Below, in pieces: positions 34,578 through 46,850 of a stretch of 64,000 nt of DNA. This stretch comes from Euborellia annulipes (Eukaryota > Arthropoda > Insecta > Dermaptera > Anisolabididae). Numbering within the stretch: position 1 is the stretch's first letter; each line of letters starts with the position of its first letter. The DNA is taken from assembly GCA_023213315.1 (NCBI GenBank), contig JAKCPI010003142.1:1-64000 (forward strand), in the 5' to 3' direction. The position numbers and the translations under genes were made by a program. Below the pieces are notes generated by a model that was not told the DNA's origin, ran no database searches, and worked only from the letters and a program-made list of their open reading frames with translations.

Positions 34578-35282
34578 ATCTGGTGTGACTGGCGCACAGC
34601 ACACAACTTTCTCTTACCTTCGGTAATCGAAAGTTGTGTTCTGTGCTTGTCACACCAGATTTTTTGTGTCGACATATATTTAGTTCCCGACAGTACGGAA
34701 CATTGGAATTCAGATGTAAAATTTATAAGTATGGGAAAATATTTATATTTTGTTACCATGGTAACCATTTCTCCTATCCTTCCCTATGAAATACAAGAGT
34801 AAAGTGGTCTTCAGAAGATTTCAATCGCAAAATGAGAATATACATTTGAAAGAGCATCTAAAAAATAATTGATTTTTGAATTTTAAAAAAAATCGTTGGA
34901 GCAAATTTTGAGAAAATCGAAAAAAACTGAAAAAGTACATCAGTAAAGTACTAGTACTCTTTGGCCGATTTTGATTAAAAGCTTATTTTTCCGGTCCCGG
35001 GGGTGTTTAACTTAAATATAAAATTTCAACCTCGTAGCTCAATTCCTTCATCCTTAAAATTGAACACACACCCACCCACACACACACACACACACACCCA
35101 CCCACCCACCCACCCACCCACCCACCCACCCACAGACAGACCATGTCGCGAAAACCACTTTTTGGATTCAGAGGACCTCAAAACGTGAAGATCCATCAAA
35201 ATCTCGACATCGAATTTTTGACATGAATCCAATACTTTCTCTCTATATATATATTACATATATACATAGGTAAGAGAAAGTA
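34578..35282 (+). repeat. Element T copy 10 (+), full length
   Basis: It is nearly the same as copy 3, including hairpin, middle and both termini. Here the microsatellite has become mainly CCCA repeats (35063-35134). Confidence 0.88.
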
Positions 35283-35370
35283 AAAATCATAAACAATTTG
35301 TGTAATAGACTTCATATACAAATTTATGAATATCCCTTGAAAATTTTTAACAGACTCTTAAAAGTTTTAA

Positions 35371-35969
35371 CCGTAATCGAAAGTTGGGTTCTGTGCTTGT
35401 CACACCAGATTTTTCGGGTCGACATATATTTAGTTTCTGACAGTACGGTACATTCGAATTTCAAGTTGTAAAATTTATAAGTATGGGAAAATATTTATAT
35501 TTTGTTACCTTAGCAACCATTTCTCCTATCTTTTCTTTTTTGGAATACAAGAGTAAAGTGATCTCCAGAAGATTTCAATGACAAAATGAGAATATACATT
35601 TTAAAGAGAATCTAAAAAATAATTGATTTTTGAATTTAAAAAAAAAAATCGTTGGAACGAATTTAGAAAATCGAAAAAAACTGAAAAATTACATCAATAA
35701 AGTACTAGTACTTTTTGGCCGATTTTGATTAAAAGCTTATTTTCAAGCTCCCAGGGGGTGTCTAACTTAAATATAAAATTTCATCCTCCTAGCTCAATTC
35801 CTTCATGCTTAAAATTGAACACACACCCACAGACAGATCATGTCGCGAAAACCACTTTTTTGGACTCATGGGACCTCAAAACGTGGATATCCATCAAAAA
35901 CTCGACATCGAATTTTCAGCATGGAATCAATACTTTCTCTCTCAACATATATAGACGTAAGAGAAAGTA
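35371..35969 (+). repeat. Element T copy 11 (+), in direct tandem with copy 10
   Basis: It begins in the second half of the hairpin (CGTAATCGAAAGTTGGGTTC, TGTCACACCAGAT) and runs to GACGTAAGAGAAAGT. The spacer from copy 10 is about 90 bp of other DNA. Confidence 0.83.
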
Positions 35970-36495
35970 AAAATACCAAAAAAAAACACTTTTCCAGATA
36001 ACCATTTTATTTGAATTAATTAAGCTTACATAAATAAAAGATTTCATATCATAAATTTTCTCCTCTTATTCTTTCAGACTAATTTTAGTTTTAAAATTAT
36101 AAATAACTGGTTCTTAAAGCGTTATTTAAATGAAGAGAGGAGTGTGTTTGAGGAAGAGAGCATTTCCACTCTCTCCGAGGCCTCTGGAGCCGAGTCAGAA
36201 GGCCTGCTTTCGAACCCCGGCCCTCAAACTCTACCTTGACCCAATATGCGCTTGGATGCGCCCGACAGCGCTTGCCGGTTACCTAATCGACCAACTATTG
36301 GTCAAACAAGCGAAATTTTACTCTAACTTTATATATTAACAATTTTAATTTTGTTTATTCATATTACAGTATTATATACTGAGTCCTATGTAAAAACTAA
36401 AATACCATAATGGTATAATAAGTACAGGATTCACATTACCGTGTTTTAATAGTTAAAATGTACCAAATAAATAATATTAAAGAAAATTCCAATTT

Positions 36496-36621
36496 TTTAC
36501 TTTCTCTTGCCCTATATATGAAATATTTATATATAGAAAGTATTCTGATCATGTCAAATATTCAATGTCGAGATTTTGATTATTATATACGTTTTGAGGT
36601 CCTCGAGAAAAAAGGTTTTTT
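36496..36621 (-). repeat. Element T 3' fragment (-)
   Basis: It contains TTTACTTTCTCTTGCCCTAT, AATGTCGAGATTTTGATTAT and CGTTTTGAGGTCC, then family similarity stops. Confidence 0.65.
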
Positions 36622-36750
36622 TTTCTAGTATCTCTCCTGGCTTTACTTGGTTTTCCTTTATAAAAGAGCAGCAAGAAAATCATTTGTGTATTTACGGTGA
36701 ATTTTATGAAGATAGCGAGATGATCTAAGAAATTTTTTTTTTTCGTCTTC

Positions 36751-36955
36751 TCTACCAAGGATCGCGGATTCGGATCCCAGTCAGTTCGATGATATTTGGA
36801 TACCAAATGGCTTAAATAACAATGCCTGGACCTACAATAGATATTGTATATTCATAAATAATGATTATTGTAAAAAGTCTTATATGGTCTAAGTTGCCGA
36901 AAATACTGTGTGTATGTGCGTGTGAGTGTGAGTGAGAAGAGAAAAAATCGTGAAT

Positions 36956-36986
<31 letters not shown>
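36751..36986 (+). mobile_element. SINE family 1, 5'-truncated copy on + strand
   Basis: It starts within the tRNA-like head (TACCAAGGATCGCGGATTCG). It continues through ATTTGGATACCAAATGGC and the GTGTGAGTGTGAGTGAG tail to a poly-A run at 36962-36986. Confidence 0.75.
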
Positions 36987-37118
36987 CTTGTTTATTTTGA
37001 AGAATATTGTTTTGGGATGATTGCAGTCTCTTCTTAATTTCATATTGTTCTTAGCTTGATTTTTGATATTTTACTTTTAAAAATTTGACGACTTCACTAA
37101 ATATTACTGGTGAATTAA

Positions 37119-37313
37119 AATGGTTGCCATGGTAACAAAATATAAATATTTTCCCATACTTATAAATTTTACATCTGAATTCATCTGTTCCGTACTGTCG
37201 GGAACTAAATATATGTCGACACAAAAAATCTGGTGTGACAAGCACAGTACACAACTTTCGATTATCGAAGGTAAGAGAAAGTTGTGTGTTTTGCTCAAGT
37301 CACACCAGATTTT
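37119..37313 (-). repeat. Element T 5' fragment (-)
   Basis: It contains GGTTGCCATGGTAACAAAAT, GTCGGGAACTAAATATATGT and the complete hairpin ending GTCACACCAGAT. A separate terminal fragment (TTACTTTCTCTTACCCTATA) lies at 37479-37530. Confidence 0.75.
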
Positions 37314-37664
37314 TTTTTAAAAGTAACCTGCGTTATTTTCTTGAATTTTTTATTCTATTATAATTACCATCTTTATTTTGATAATTAATATACTCACCTG
37401 CGCACTACTTGAATTATACAGTACTTGAACGAGTTTCTTCACTATACTATTTTTTTTTTTTTTTTTTTTTAATATATTACTTTCTCTTACCCTATATATG
37501 AAATCTAGAGAGAGAGAAAGTATTGGTTTTTTATTATATGGGATACAGTTTTTAGAGATAGTTCATTTCAGATATTTCTAAACATTATAATTTTATTAAT
37601 CAGTTGTCTTTATATCAAATTAATGTATCGGAAGTACAGGGATGATTTTATTTAATTATTTCTC

Positions 37665-37880
37665 CCCCGCCGCTGTGGTGCTTTGTTCACTTTCGTCACT
37701 GCATTCTACGCTTGCCTTTTCCCTTTCTCTTTTTCGCTGACATTTATCCGGCTCCTGATTGGCCCGCCGCTGCTGGCCAACCACAACACTCGCCGCCGCC
37801 GCCACTTATCGCCGCTCTGGCCGCCATCTTGAAGTATGGCTGCCTCTCGGCAGACTGCTCCATTATCTTCCAAAACGAGT
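37665..37880. promoter_or_regulatory. CpG-richer stretch with a YY1/Pho-type motif
   Basis: It contains repeated CCGCCGCC words and GGCCGCCATCTTGA at 37819-37832, whose complement fits the YY1/Pleiohomeotic core CAAGATGGCGGC. Inverted CCAAT (ATTGG) lies upstream. No reading frame of note. It could be a promoter or regulatory island. Confidence 0.35.
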
Positions 37881-38128
37881 ACTTTTTTTGATCTTCCGAT
37901 ACCTTTCTTAATTTCCCTCAAAATTTATTTGTATTATTATTATTTTTTAGTTAAAAAAATCTTCAATTTCTTCTTCCAAATTTGATTTTTTAAATTTTCT
38001 CACTCTTATAATTAAAATTTTTTAACAAAGTGGTTTTTAAGTATGCGATGTTTTGAAGCGCTAATATCATGTTTTCTTTATTTGTTAATAAAAGGACAAA
38101 TGGCTAATAATATAAACAATTTAAATTG

Positions 38129-38317
38129 CCCTCGGACCTTGTAGTGGGTAGCGTGCTGGCTTTTTACGCCAAGGGTCGTCTGATTGGTTCGCATCCCGTC
38201 TCATGCGACAATTTATTTCAATTGGACTGGCTACCAATCCAGGTGAAATAAATAGAGACGGGGTCTAAATGGGCTTCGCTGCTGAAAAAACCTTAAATGA
38301 AATAAAATAAAAAAAGA
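38129..38317 (+). mobile_element. SINE family 2, full copy
   Basis: It follows the 24856 copy: head with TGGTTCGCATCCCGTCTCA, then ATAGAGACGGGGTCTAAATG, then an A-rich tail with AAATAAAATAAAAAAAG. Confidence 0.8.
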
Positions 38318-38654
38318 ATAATTTTAATTATTCTCCAATGTCAAAATAGGAACGGGGTTTAAATTCCGTAAAGACAAAAAAAAAAAAAAAAAAAATTTAC
38401 TCGAGATAGGCCTAAATGGAATACAAATTTTACTTGTTTGAAGAATTAACTGGAGTTTTATTTAATTAATTAAATATTCTCTACTTAACTTCCGATAATA
38501 AATATATTTCCATGTCTTTCTATATTTTTATTTTATTTATCATAATAGCTAGTTATTTCATTTCATTTTTTTTTATTACACAATATTTACAAATGATAAT
38601 GTTGACATTATTTTTATTCATAAAATAGAAGGCACTTGTATTATTTTAATCATT

Positions 38655-39115
38655 TTGAGCGGTGACCGCATTCCAATTGGACTCTTCTTGTCGGAAGTAA
38701 GACCCGATCGATGCTCAGCTTGGATATTGTTTTCTCTGTCATAATAATCAAGCCAAGTGGTCTATAAAAAGGCGTCCCTTGTCTCCCGTCCGTTTTGGGT
38801 CAAGATCAGGGCGCTTTCTCTTTCCGCCGCCATGTTGCCCAATGGCACTCGGCATTGTTCCGATTGGGCAAGTCAGCTTCTCTCGTCGACCACTAGCGCT
38901 TGATGGCGCCACAGGCGCCCACGATATTCTTCTCAGCATCCAATACGATGCACCTCACCGCCTTCTTCAAGATCACCAACACGCTCACTCTCATTGCTTC
39001 CTTTCTCGTTCTATTTATAGCCCAGATAAACAGGAGGTTTCGAAAAAGCTTTTCTCTTACGATTACAAGTATTACGACTGGAGAGAAGTGGACATACTTT
39101 TTCATTCATGATTAT
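38655..39115. promoter_or_regulatory. Candidate promoter: TATA box, CCAAT words, CpG cluster, possible short first exon
   Basis: TCTATAAAAAGG at 38761-38772 is a strong TATA box on +. About 60 bp later come TTTCCGCCGCCATGTTGCCC, an ATG in good context (23 codons) with a YY1-like core. An overlapping frame from ATG 38903 encodes 80 residues with a hydrophobic stretch (LTLIASFLVLFIAQI) and codons often ending in C. On the opposite strand, TATAAATA near 39015-39022 precedes another GC-ending frame (33 codons from about 38994). Neither product is recognised; either may be chance. Confidence 0.35.
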
Positions 39116-41284
39116 AAAAGAGAAAAAAAAATTGTAATCTTGTAATGTCTCTGACTTTTAACGAAATGTCAGATATATATAACATTTGTAATACCATGTT
39201 GAACTAGATTTATTAGTATATCTCTACATTCGGCTTTAAATTTCTTTTACTAAATATTATACTAGTTTAATATTATTAAATTTACATTAAAAAATTAATA
39301 GCAAGGGAATTTTTATTCATCAGGGTTTACATACCATCGCCACTCCCACATGTGATATTTAGTGAACTTTGATCCTTTTAATATAATTTCTTCTTTTTTT
39401 TCCAAATTAACTTTATTTAATTTTATAGGTTATCTTTTTATTTTGACCTCGTTAGAATTACAAATTCATAGCATGTTAAAAATAAATAATCATACCTCAA
39501 CATTTATATATTTATATAATTAAAAATGACCTTTACTTTTTTAAATAAAATAACTGATTAAGGAGCTTGGTTGAGTTCGGTTAAAAAGAATTAGGATGTG
39601 GAAATAAAGGAGGGAGAGATACCTAAAGATGCTGATTCACTCCTCTTTATGGATCAGCCCGATTTTCAGAGCCAGGGCCTTCAGTGCATTTAGCGTCTTA
39701 TTGGGAAACCATCCAATGCTACCAATCTGACTCCTGTTAATTACTCTGGCTTTTACGTAAGACCTTTTAACGAAAATCTAATTTCCAAAAAAACGCCGTG
39801 TTTTTTAAATTATTTTATTTTTTTATGTGAGTTTATATTCCATTTTAGTGCGTTGTGTGTCTGTGGGTTGGATGATTGCGTGAGACCATCGTCGGAAAAC
39901 GCGGTGCCAAGCCAAGCATAGCCGAAACCTCCACAAGAGAAGTGAGTCCCTCTCTCTCCTCTCTCCGCTTTATTGTAAATACCTTCAATTACCGTCAAAT
40001 TTAACTTCGGTTAGATTAATTATTAAACAACAAACACAACGGGAATTTTAAAATATTAAAAACATACACTTGAACCTAAACATTTGAATTTGGAATTCTT
40101 TTTCTTCATAACGATTTCACCATCTTAAAATTTTATTCACGCCTGCAGCAATATGAATAGTTAATATTTATTTCATCATAATTAATATCCGACATTTTCA
40201 AATAACATTTATAAAGATATACAGAATATATAAAATTAAAATTTTTGAACTAGTATGTTTTTTTTTTTTTCCAAAACAAGGGCAACTATTTTCCTTTTTA
40301 TATTAAAATAATTCAATCTTTTAAAAGGCTATTAATATTTATTATTTATATTGAATTAATAATACTAGTTTTGGTGGTGAAATTTTGTCCGTTAGAATTA
40401 TTTCCGAACAAATTACAGGTCCCATTTTACGCCTGGGGGAAGTAGTTTCGTAAAATAAATCGACTCTAATTTTTTTAATATATACTAGAGCGGAAGTTTA
40501 AAAAATATATTAAACTAAACAAAAATTTTAATAAATTAAAGAATTCATTATAGTAGAGTCCGTCTTACAATTGTTAGATTTCATAAATCTTATTGCTACT
40601 CTAAAATAGTTTAGATTAAAAGATGCTCATCTTCCTTATCACAACTGTAGCTTCCTCGTTTTTTTATTTAAGCTTCTAAGATCTCTTTATAATTTAAAAG
40701 TCAGACTATAATAAATAAAAATAACAAACAACATTGTACCCACTTGCACCAACATATTTCAGTTCTTAAGCTCTTCTTACATCTTACAATTGAATTTGAA
40801 ACAGGAAATCGGGTATTAAGATCCTCTATTTGCGCCTCCATCGCATAAATTATAACAATAAGATATATTTATTAAAAATATATATTAGGGTGTCCGTTAT
40901 TTCCCAAATTGCGTTTCATGCTGCAAACGCCCTCTAAATTTTTAGGTTTTGACCTAAAAAAAAATATCAGACCCATATCAACCCTTAATATTCATATTAA
41001 ACCGTGTCTAAATCATAATCCATTTCCCATTTAAATAACATGCGATTTTTGGGAGGGGAGGAGAAAATCAAAATAAATTCTAAATTTTTTTTTTTTTTTG
41101 TCAGCCTGTCCATAAAAATATTATTAATCTTTTTATCTATAGTTGATAAGATCTCCTCAAATTTATTTAAATTAATAAAATTTATAGCTCATGAAGGGAA
41201 ACGAATCACTGTTCATGAAACAATCTATTCGCTGTTCCAAGAGAGACCACACTTGTCATTTATTATTTATGTCCGAACGCTTAT
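39116..41284. other. AT-rich DNA, no gene seen
   Basis: Two GC-richer patches (39640-39770 and 39840-39970) have no recognised frame or motif. The rest is AT-rich. Confidence 0.5.
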
Positions 41285-41945
41285 TTTAATTTTTGCTTTG
41301 ATTTTGATACTATTTCATTTTGATCTTTGTTTGTATTTTGATGGTCTTTTACTAAGATTTTTGCCTTTGTTTTGATGCTATTTTAGGATTTGATTTTTTG
41401 CTTTTGTTTTGATGCTATATTATTTTGAATTTTGTTTCGTTTTGATACTATTTGAATTTTTGCTTGTTTTGATACTGTGTTATTTTGATGTTTGATGATT
41501 GATGATTAGTTGTTCTGGGGCTTCTCTTTGCACTGCGACCTTCTAGATCAGATCTATTGTGCTCCCCCGTTCTAGGAATGGTTCGAATTCGGGTGATGTT
41601 TTACCCCTGAATTCCTATGTCCATCCCTCAGGCCCTAAGTGCCTGGAATTGGAGGGGATGTGTACTCCCTTTTGCTCCAGCAGAGACGTTCGACTTTGGT
41701 TGAATTTTTTCGGCAAGTTGGGTTCGAACTCGAGTGACATTTTACCTCGTATTACTAAGCCTCAGCTTATCCGATAAGCCACGCTCGCCTCCTATTTTGA
41801 TGTTTAGTTTTGTTTTGATGTTATTTGATTTTGAATTTTATTTGTATTTGTATTTTTTTTTCTCGTTCGTTTTGATGCTGTATCAATCATTTTGATTGTT
41901 GCTGCGTTGTGGTGCTATTGTATTTTGAATTTTGCTTTTGTTTAT
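41285..41945. repeat. Degenerate TTTTGATGCTAT minisatellite, interrupted
   Basis: Words such as TTTTGATGCTATTTT, TTTTTGCTTTTGTTTTGATG and TTTTGATACTATTTGAATTT recur with a loose period of about 35 bp at 41285-41500 and again at 41793-41945. The gap is filled by SINE family 3. Confidence 0.7.
41505..41795 (-). mobile_element. SINE family 3 (tRNA-headed) inserted in a minisatellite
   Basis: On the minus strand, GCGTGGCTTATCGGATAAGC (A-box) and GAGTTCGAACCC (B-box) form a tRNA-like head at 41715-41790. A related half (GGTTCGAATTCGGGTGATG, 41579-41597) lies further along. TATTTTGATGTTT occurs on both sides (near 41484 and 41793), consistent with a target duplication, though it is also part of the host tandem repeat. 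Confidence 0.6.
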
Positions 41946-42127
41946 TTATTTATTTTTTCTCTTCCTGTTCTCATTGCATTGCTTTACTCATGTCATCCGT
42001 CCACATAACCCCGAACAACGAACAATAATTATATTATTTTAAAATGTTAAAAAAAAAACAATAATAATGTTAACAAATAAATGTAAATGTTAATATTGGG
42101 ATGTAAGTTGTGGTGGCTGTGTATCTT

Positions 42128-42387
42128 TAGTAAAGGAAGTATGGAAGAAGAAAGAAAGAAAATTCTCTGAATGCATTACCAATCAGCTGGAGACGTTTCG
42201 ATCCATTTATTATCAACCATCTTCAGTTCATTAATTGGTGTATTTTTTTTTGCTCAGATATACCAATTAATGGCCTGAAGATGGTTCATAATAAATGGAC
42301 CGAAACGTCTCCAGCTGATTGGTAAAGCATTCAGAGAGTTTTTTTTTCTTTGCTGCCTCTGTTTACATACTTACTTTACTAATAATA
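42128..42387. repeat. Foldback element 3 with two hammerhead-like motifs
   Basis: The arms, about 115 bp each, meet near 42246-42256. Each carries the motif: minus strand 42192-42226 and plus strand 42275-42309 (CTGAAGA, T, GGTTCAT loop ATGGACC, GAAACGTC). It has the same outer text as the 61.7-62.3 kb element (GCATTCAGAGAG, GCTGCCTCTG). Confidence 0.82.
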
Positions 42388-42408
42388 TTATTAATATCTA
42401 TGTATAAA

Positions 42409-42556
42409 GCCCTAGACCTATGGCTCAGAGGTAGAGTATTAGCTTCTGGTGCCAAAGGTCAAGGGTCGCATCCCGTCCCAGGTGAGAAATTGGATACCAA
42501 TCAATTGAAATAATTAGGGTCGGGGCCTGGCTTCAGATGACGAAAAATACTTTAAA
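42409..42556 (+). mobile_element. SINE family 2, diverged copy
   Basis: Head CTATGGCTCAGAGGTAGAG and GGGTCGCATCCCGTCCCAGG is the most tRNA-like of the set. The body contains AATTAGGGTCGGGGCCTGG. The tail is short. Confidence 0.75.
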
Positions 42557-43524
42557 CATACGTATATTAAATTTGTGTTTACTTTTAAAAACACTCATAT
42601 TTCATCTCATTTACTTAATTTTAATAAGATTTTTGATATAAAGATTATCTTAACACTTGGATAAGACACTTTTATTCTCATACAAGAGATCGTAAAACCC
42701 CTAGAGCCTTATATCCCTTAGACAAGAGAGTACATTCATTCTTTCGACTATTTCTCGTGCCTGGCTTATACATTTGTTAATGTTCAAATAAATGGTCCCG
42801 GAGAGAGAGAGAGAGAGAGAGGCCACTAACCTAAATTTAAACCCAAACCGGACATGGACTCACGCGCGTCTAAAAAACGGGTTCATTATATAGTTTTTTT
42901 TACTGGAGTTGGGGGCGGAAAGTGGGTGGTTGGGTGAGGGAGGCTATATCTCTAGGAACCATCTTTTGTAACGCTCTGCTAGCATGACTTGTAGCTCTAG
43001 CAAGACATTGTCTAGGTCTCTAAGATTGATACACCTATATAATATGAACACCATTTCTCTCACACTTATTAACATTCTTTTACTTTTCCCAACATTTTTT
43101 TTTTTTTTAATTCACTATTTTTTTTTATTATATCGTATATAGAAATGGGATTTAGGAAACTCATCTTTTTTTTTTCTTATTATAATTTGTTTAGATAATT
43201 AAAGAAAGTAAACTATTTTTAGATACTATCCATATCAAATATATATTAGAGACCTGTTTGGTAAAGAGGGATCACAAGCAGGTGAATATCATTTTAGATA
43301 TTGATCAAATCAGTGGATGTCCCAGAATATTTAGGAGGGAGGGGAGGGGTGGAGAAGTGAATATTTGTAGTAAAGAGGGAGTTTTAACAAGAGTGTAGTA
43401 TGTTTTTTGTTTGTTGGAGGCTGGATTAGGCCTAACTAGAATTCTTGAAATTGTCTATATTTCAGGAGTATTTTTTAAAAATAAATATGGTTTTGAAGAA
43501 TTTAGGAAGTTGCAAGAGACAATT

Positions 43525-43840
43525 GATTAACAAACATATGTCGGAAGTTTACTTCTTATTTAAGCCTGATGATGGTGTAGAGGTTAGCGTGCTAACGTCG
43601 TATACCAAACGTCGCGGGTTCGGACGGGCAGTCCGATGATTTTATTTAAGCCATTTGGATACCATTGTTGCAGATCTGATGATGGTCTCTTGGTAGACCG
43701 AAACTGGTAGTTTATTGTGCGCACCAGTCATCTATCAATAGAAATCCTGAAAATAGAAAATTGTTTTTAATTTTTTTATAATACCTGCTAGAAGATCAGT
43801 CTTAAATAAGAAGTAAATTTCCGACATATGTTTGTTAATC
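43525..43840. repeat. Foldback element 4, interrupted by a SINE
   Basis: Arm 43525-43565 (GATTAACAAACATATGTCGG ...) is the inverse of 43800-43840. Between them lie the SINE at 43577-43675 and the motif CTGATGA, T, GGTCT, CTTGGT, AGACC, GAAAC at 43676-43704. Confidence 0.8.
43577..43675 (+). mobile_element. SINE family 1, short copy inserted in a foldback element
   Basis: It contains the tRNA-like head (TGTAGAGGTTAGCGTGCTAA, GTCGCGGGTTCGG) and the start of the body, without a poly-A tail. It is flanked by the direct repeat CTGATGATGG at 43566-43575 and 43676-43685, so it interrupted and duplicated the CTGATGA box of the host foldback element. Confidence 0.75.
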
Positions 43841-44707
43841 ATGGTTTTGGTTTTTTTATTATTATTAAATACTATTGCTATTATGTTACAATTTTTTATT
43901 ATTAAAACAACTCTATCACAAACAATAACATTTTTAGTAAATAAAGAGCATTTTCAGAAGTTAAGCGTGTTTAAATGAAAATGCTTTTTTTTCTTCCATT
44001 TTTACTTTTTTTTTTTTTGTAATTTATTTACACTTGGTTAACTCGGCCATCAGCTGCCCTTTTCAAAGAAACAATTGTAATCAAGGAACTTTTGATTAGA
44101 CGAGCGTGAAAACCAACTTTGGTAAATTGATCTCACTATTTATAATGGATTTTATATTGACTATATATATATTAAAAAAAAAAAAAATAGTTTTACTACA
44201 TTTGTTGTTTAACACTTTTAACAAATCACTGATGTCGAGATGAGTAATGATGAACAACGAAAGATATTAAAGTGATTTAAAATGTACGAAGAGAGGATCA
44301 CAATTCATCTTGGATACGGTGTATTATTTTCGATACTTTCTTTGCAATCTCATAGGCCGTTAATTGAAAACCTGCACTAATTTCAAATAACTCAATTAGT
44401 CAATGCCAGCATAGAAGATATCCTGTATATAATATTACAAAACATTATTTTAGAATAAATGCAATTTTTTCTTGCAATTGATAATTAGAATAGAAAGATA
44501 CAAAGAATTATAAAAAAAGTAAAATTTTTTTAATTTAATTAAAAAAAAAAAAAATTAATTTGTTGATGTGTACATTTACTAATTGTTTATTAAGATTAAA
44601 CAAAGGTTCGAGTTTACACTATTACTTTTGAGATGAATCTCTATATAAGATACAAGAGGGGTGGGGGAGGGGGATTCACTCGAAAAATTATAAACATAGT
44701 GTTAAAA

Positions 44708-44842
44708 TAGATAGGTAATTATGGACAGGAGCAGTCAATAAAAAAGACTGTATGCTGACGTTTCGGTTATTTTAAGAGGATCGAAATGTCAGCATATAGA
44801 GTCTTTTTTATTGACTTCTCCTGCCGATAATTATCTATCTAA
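44708..44842. repeat. Foldback element 5
   Basis: Arm 44708-44775 (AGATAGGTAATTATGGACAG ... CTGACGTTTCGG) is the inverse of 44779-44842 (CGAAATGTCAGCATA ... TAATTATCTATCT). The spacer is a few bases, so the transcript would form a near-perfect hairpin. The structured motif is reduced to GACGTTTCGG. Confidence 0.82.
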
Positions 44843-45007
44843 ACAATCACAGTCACTACTTTGGAATAAATAGGGTTAAAATTTTAAATACTTCATTTTT
44901 AATTTTAAAATATTAAAAAAATATTTTATATTTTTTTAAATTTATTCATTTGAGAGGGGGAGTAAGATTACCTCTCGAATCCCCCCCCCCCCGCCTTTGC
45001 CCACGAA

Positions 45008-45172
45008 AAAATTTTGAGGCCATTTAGACCCCGTTTCTATTTTATTTAGATTGGAAGCCAATCCAAATGAAATAAATTTTTGTTGCATGAGACGGGATGC
45101 GAACCCATGACCTTTGGTATCAGAAGCCAATGCTTACCTCTTAGCCGTGTGATCATATGGGTCAAGGGCATA
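45008..45172 (-). mobile_element. SINE family 2, minus-strand copy
   Basis: The body GAGGCCATTTAGACCCCGTT on + is the complement of the family's GGGGTCTAAATGG. It is followed by GAGACGGGATGCGAACCCAT, the complement of the B-box. The G-run opposite (45000) marks a hypervariable C-tract next to it. Confidence 0.75.
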
Positions 45173-46678
45173 TCTCTCTCTTAAAAATATCAAAAGTTTT
45201 TTTTTTATAATTTTTCTTTAAACTTTTGATTTCACCCCCTAAATATATACAGGCCTGAATGCAAAATAATAATTTAACTAAGTTCAAAAGAAAACTAATA
45301 AAATCTTTTATCATTATCAGTTTCTCAATCTAAACTTGGACAAAATGTCCAAAGCAGGGCGGCACTAAAAGTGAAATTTGACATTATATTTTATTTATGA
45401 AGCGAAATTAATTTTTCATTTAAATCTTCATTAGTAGACGGCCATAAATCGAATAATAATTGAAATATAATATATAAAATTGGGGCATATATGAAAGTAA
45501 ATTGAAGAACACACTAGTAATTTCAAAATATTTTGTCTGATTGTTATGAAATTTTACAATATTGAAATAACAAATCTCGAGAATCATATAATGGGATACT
45601 TTATTTTTTATAAAAATAAAAAGAACGCATAAGAATTGAATTGATATTGTTTTTAGAATTCAAATTAGATAGAGAAAATTCTTGATGAATCATAGAATAG
45701 AGTATTGGTAGAATTTTAAATTTCATTTACGATATTTTTCAATAAGTATGACGAAAATAAAAAAAAATAAAAGACTGAACTTGTCTATAAAATACTAAAC
45801 TATTAAATGCTACAGGGGGGTCTTGTCAGAAGAGTCTCGCTCTCTCTCTGGGTGCGGTCCATCGAGCTAGTGTAATATGTAGTAGAACATTTATGGTAAT
45901 TGTGTCTATTTTCAATAGAAGTTAGAGAGAGATTGGTTGCTTGTATGATTGATAACTTGCGAGTGTCTCGGAGACACGCACAATTTGCAGACAACACACG
46001 AGTGCTGCTTCGCCACTTGAATCAACTCGTGTAAAGGTCATCCCATCCATTAAATTTTAAATAGGCTTATATACTTCTCCGCTTACATTAATATGCCGAC
46101 TAAAATTTGCAAATATATTTTTTCCGAGACATGTTTTAACTTAACTTACAATCATTTTGACGTCACATTTTTTTTTTTTTTAAATTATTTATTCAATTTT
46201 CATTTTGGATGATCACGACTACGACATACCTGATATTGTTATATATTCCAATCTACTCTTTTCATTGATGAAGCCAAACATTTGTACTTTAATCATTATT
46301 TTTCTTTGCTATACCGAGGATTGATTTATTGTACTCTACGTTATGCCAGCGAGCATTTTATAATTCGGCTCTGGCACATGAATGAATATGTGACATTTAT
46401 TTCTAAACATATTTTCATTCTTAGAGGCTTAATAAGGTTGTAAAGGCATACTTCCTGTATATTTTCTATTTTTGAATTTTTAGATTAATGCAATAATATG
46501 AAGATGAAATGTAACTCGACTGCTGGCGCCATTTATTATAGTACATATATATACACTAGATTATATTTATATACCCTATACCGTTTATATGGGAAAGCCA
46601 TGAGCATAGCTAGAAAATTTGGCCAGTTGTAACTATCCTCTGGGGGGTTCTTGGAAGGCCCATATTGTCTCACTTTTT
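45173..46678. other. AT-rich DNA, no gene seen
   Basis: A CT/GA-rich patch lies at 45815-45990; no feature was supported. Confidence 0.5.
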
Positions 46679-46710
46679 TGGGGGGGGGGTCCGGGGGGGG
46701 GGGGGGGGGC

Positions 46711-46850
46711 TAGTTACCCCATCTCTTCTATTAGGGATCAAGGGTTCGCTCCCGTTCTCAGCAATGAAATTTTTCTGAATTATATTGCTTTAATTTAGAA
46801 AAATATGGACAGAGTCTAAATGACTTCAGAAGAAAAAGTCTTGTATAAAC
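46711..46850 (+). mobile_element. SINE family 2, diverged copy
   Basis: It shows GGATCAAGGGTTCGCTCCCG (B-box region), TGAATTATATTGCTTTAATT and ATGGACAGAGTCTAAATGAC. It is preceded by a G-run of about 30 bases at 46679-46709. Confidence 0.6.

Noticed and set aside
36120..36340. tRNA-like or coding segment with TTCGAACCCCGG
   Set aside because: The T-arm-like word lacks pairing flanks and no A-box or protein similarity was seen.
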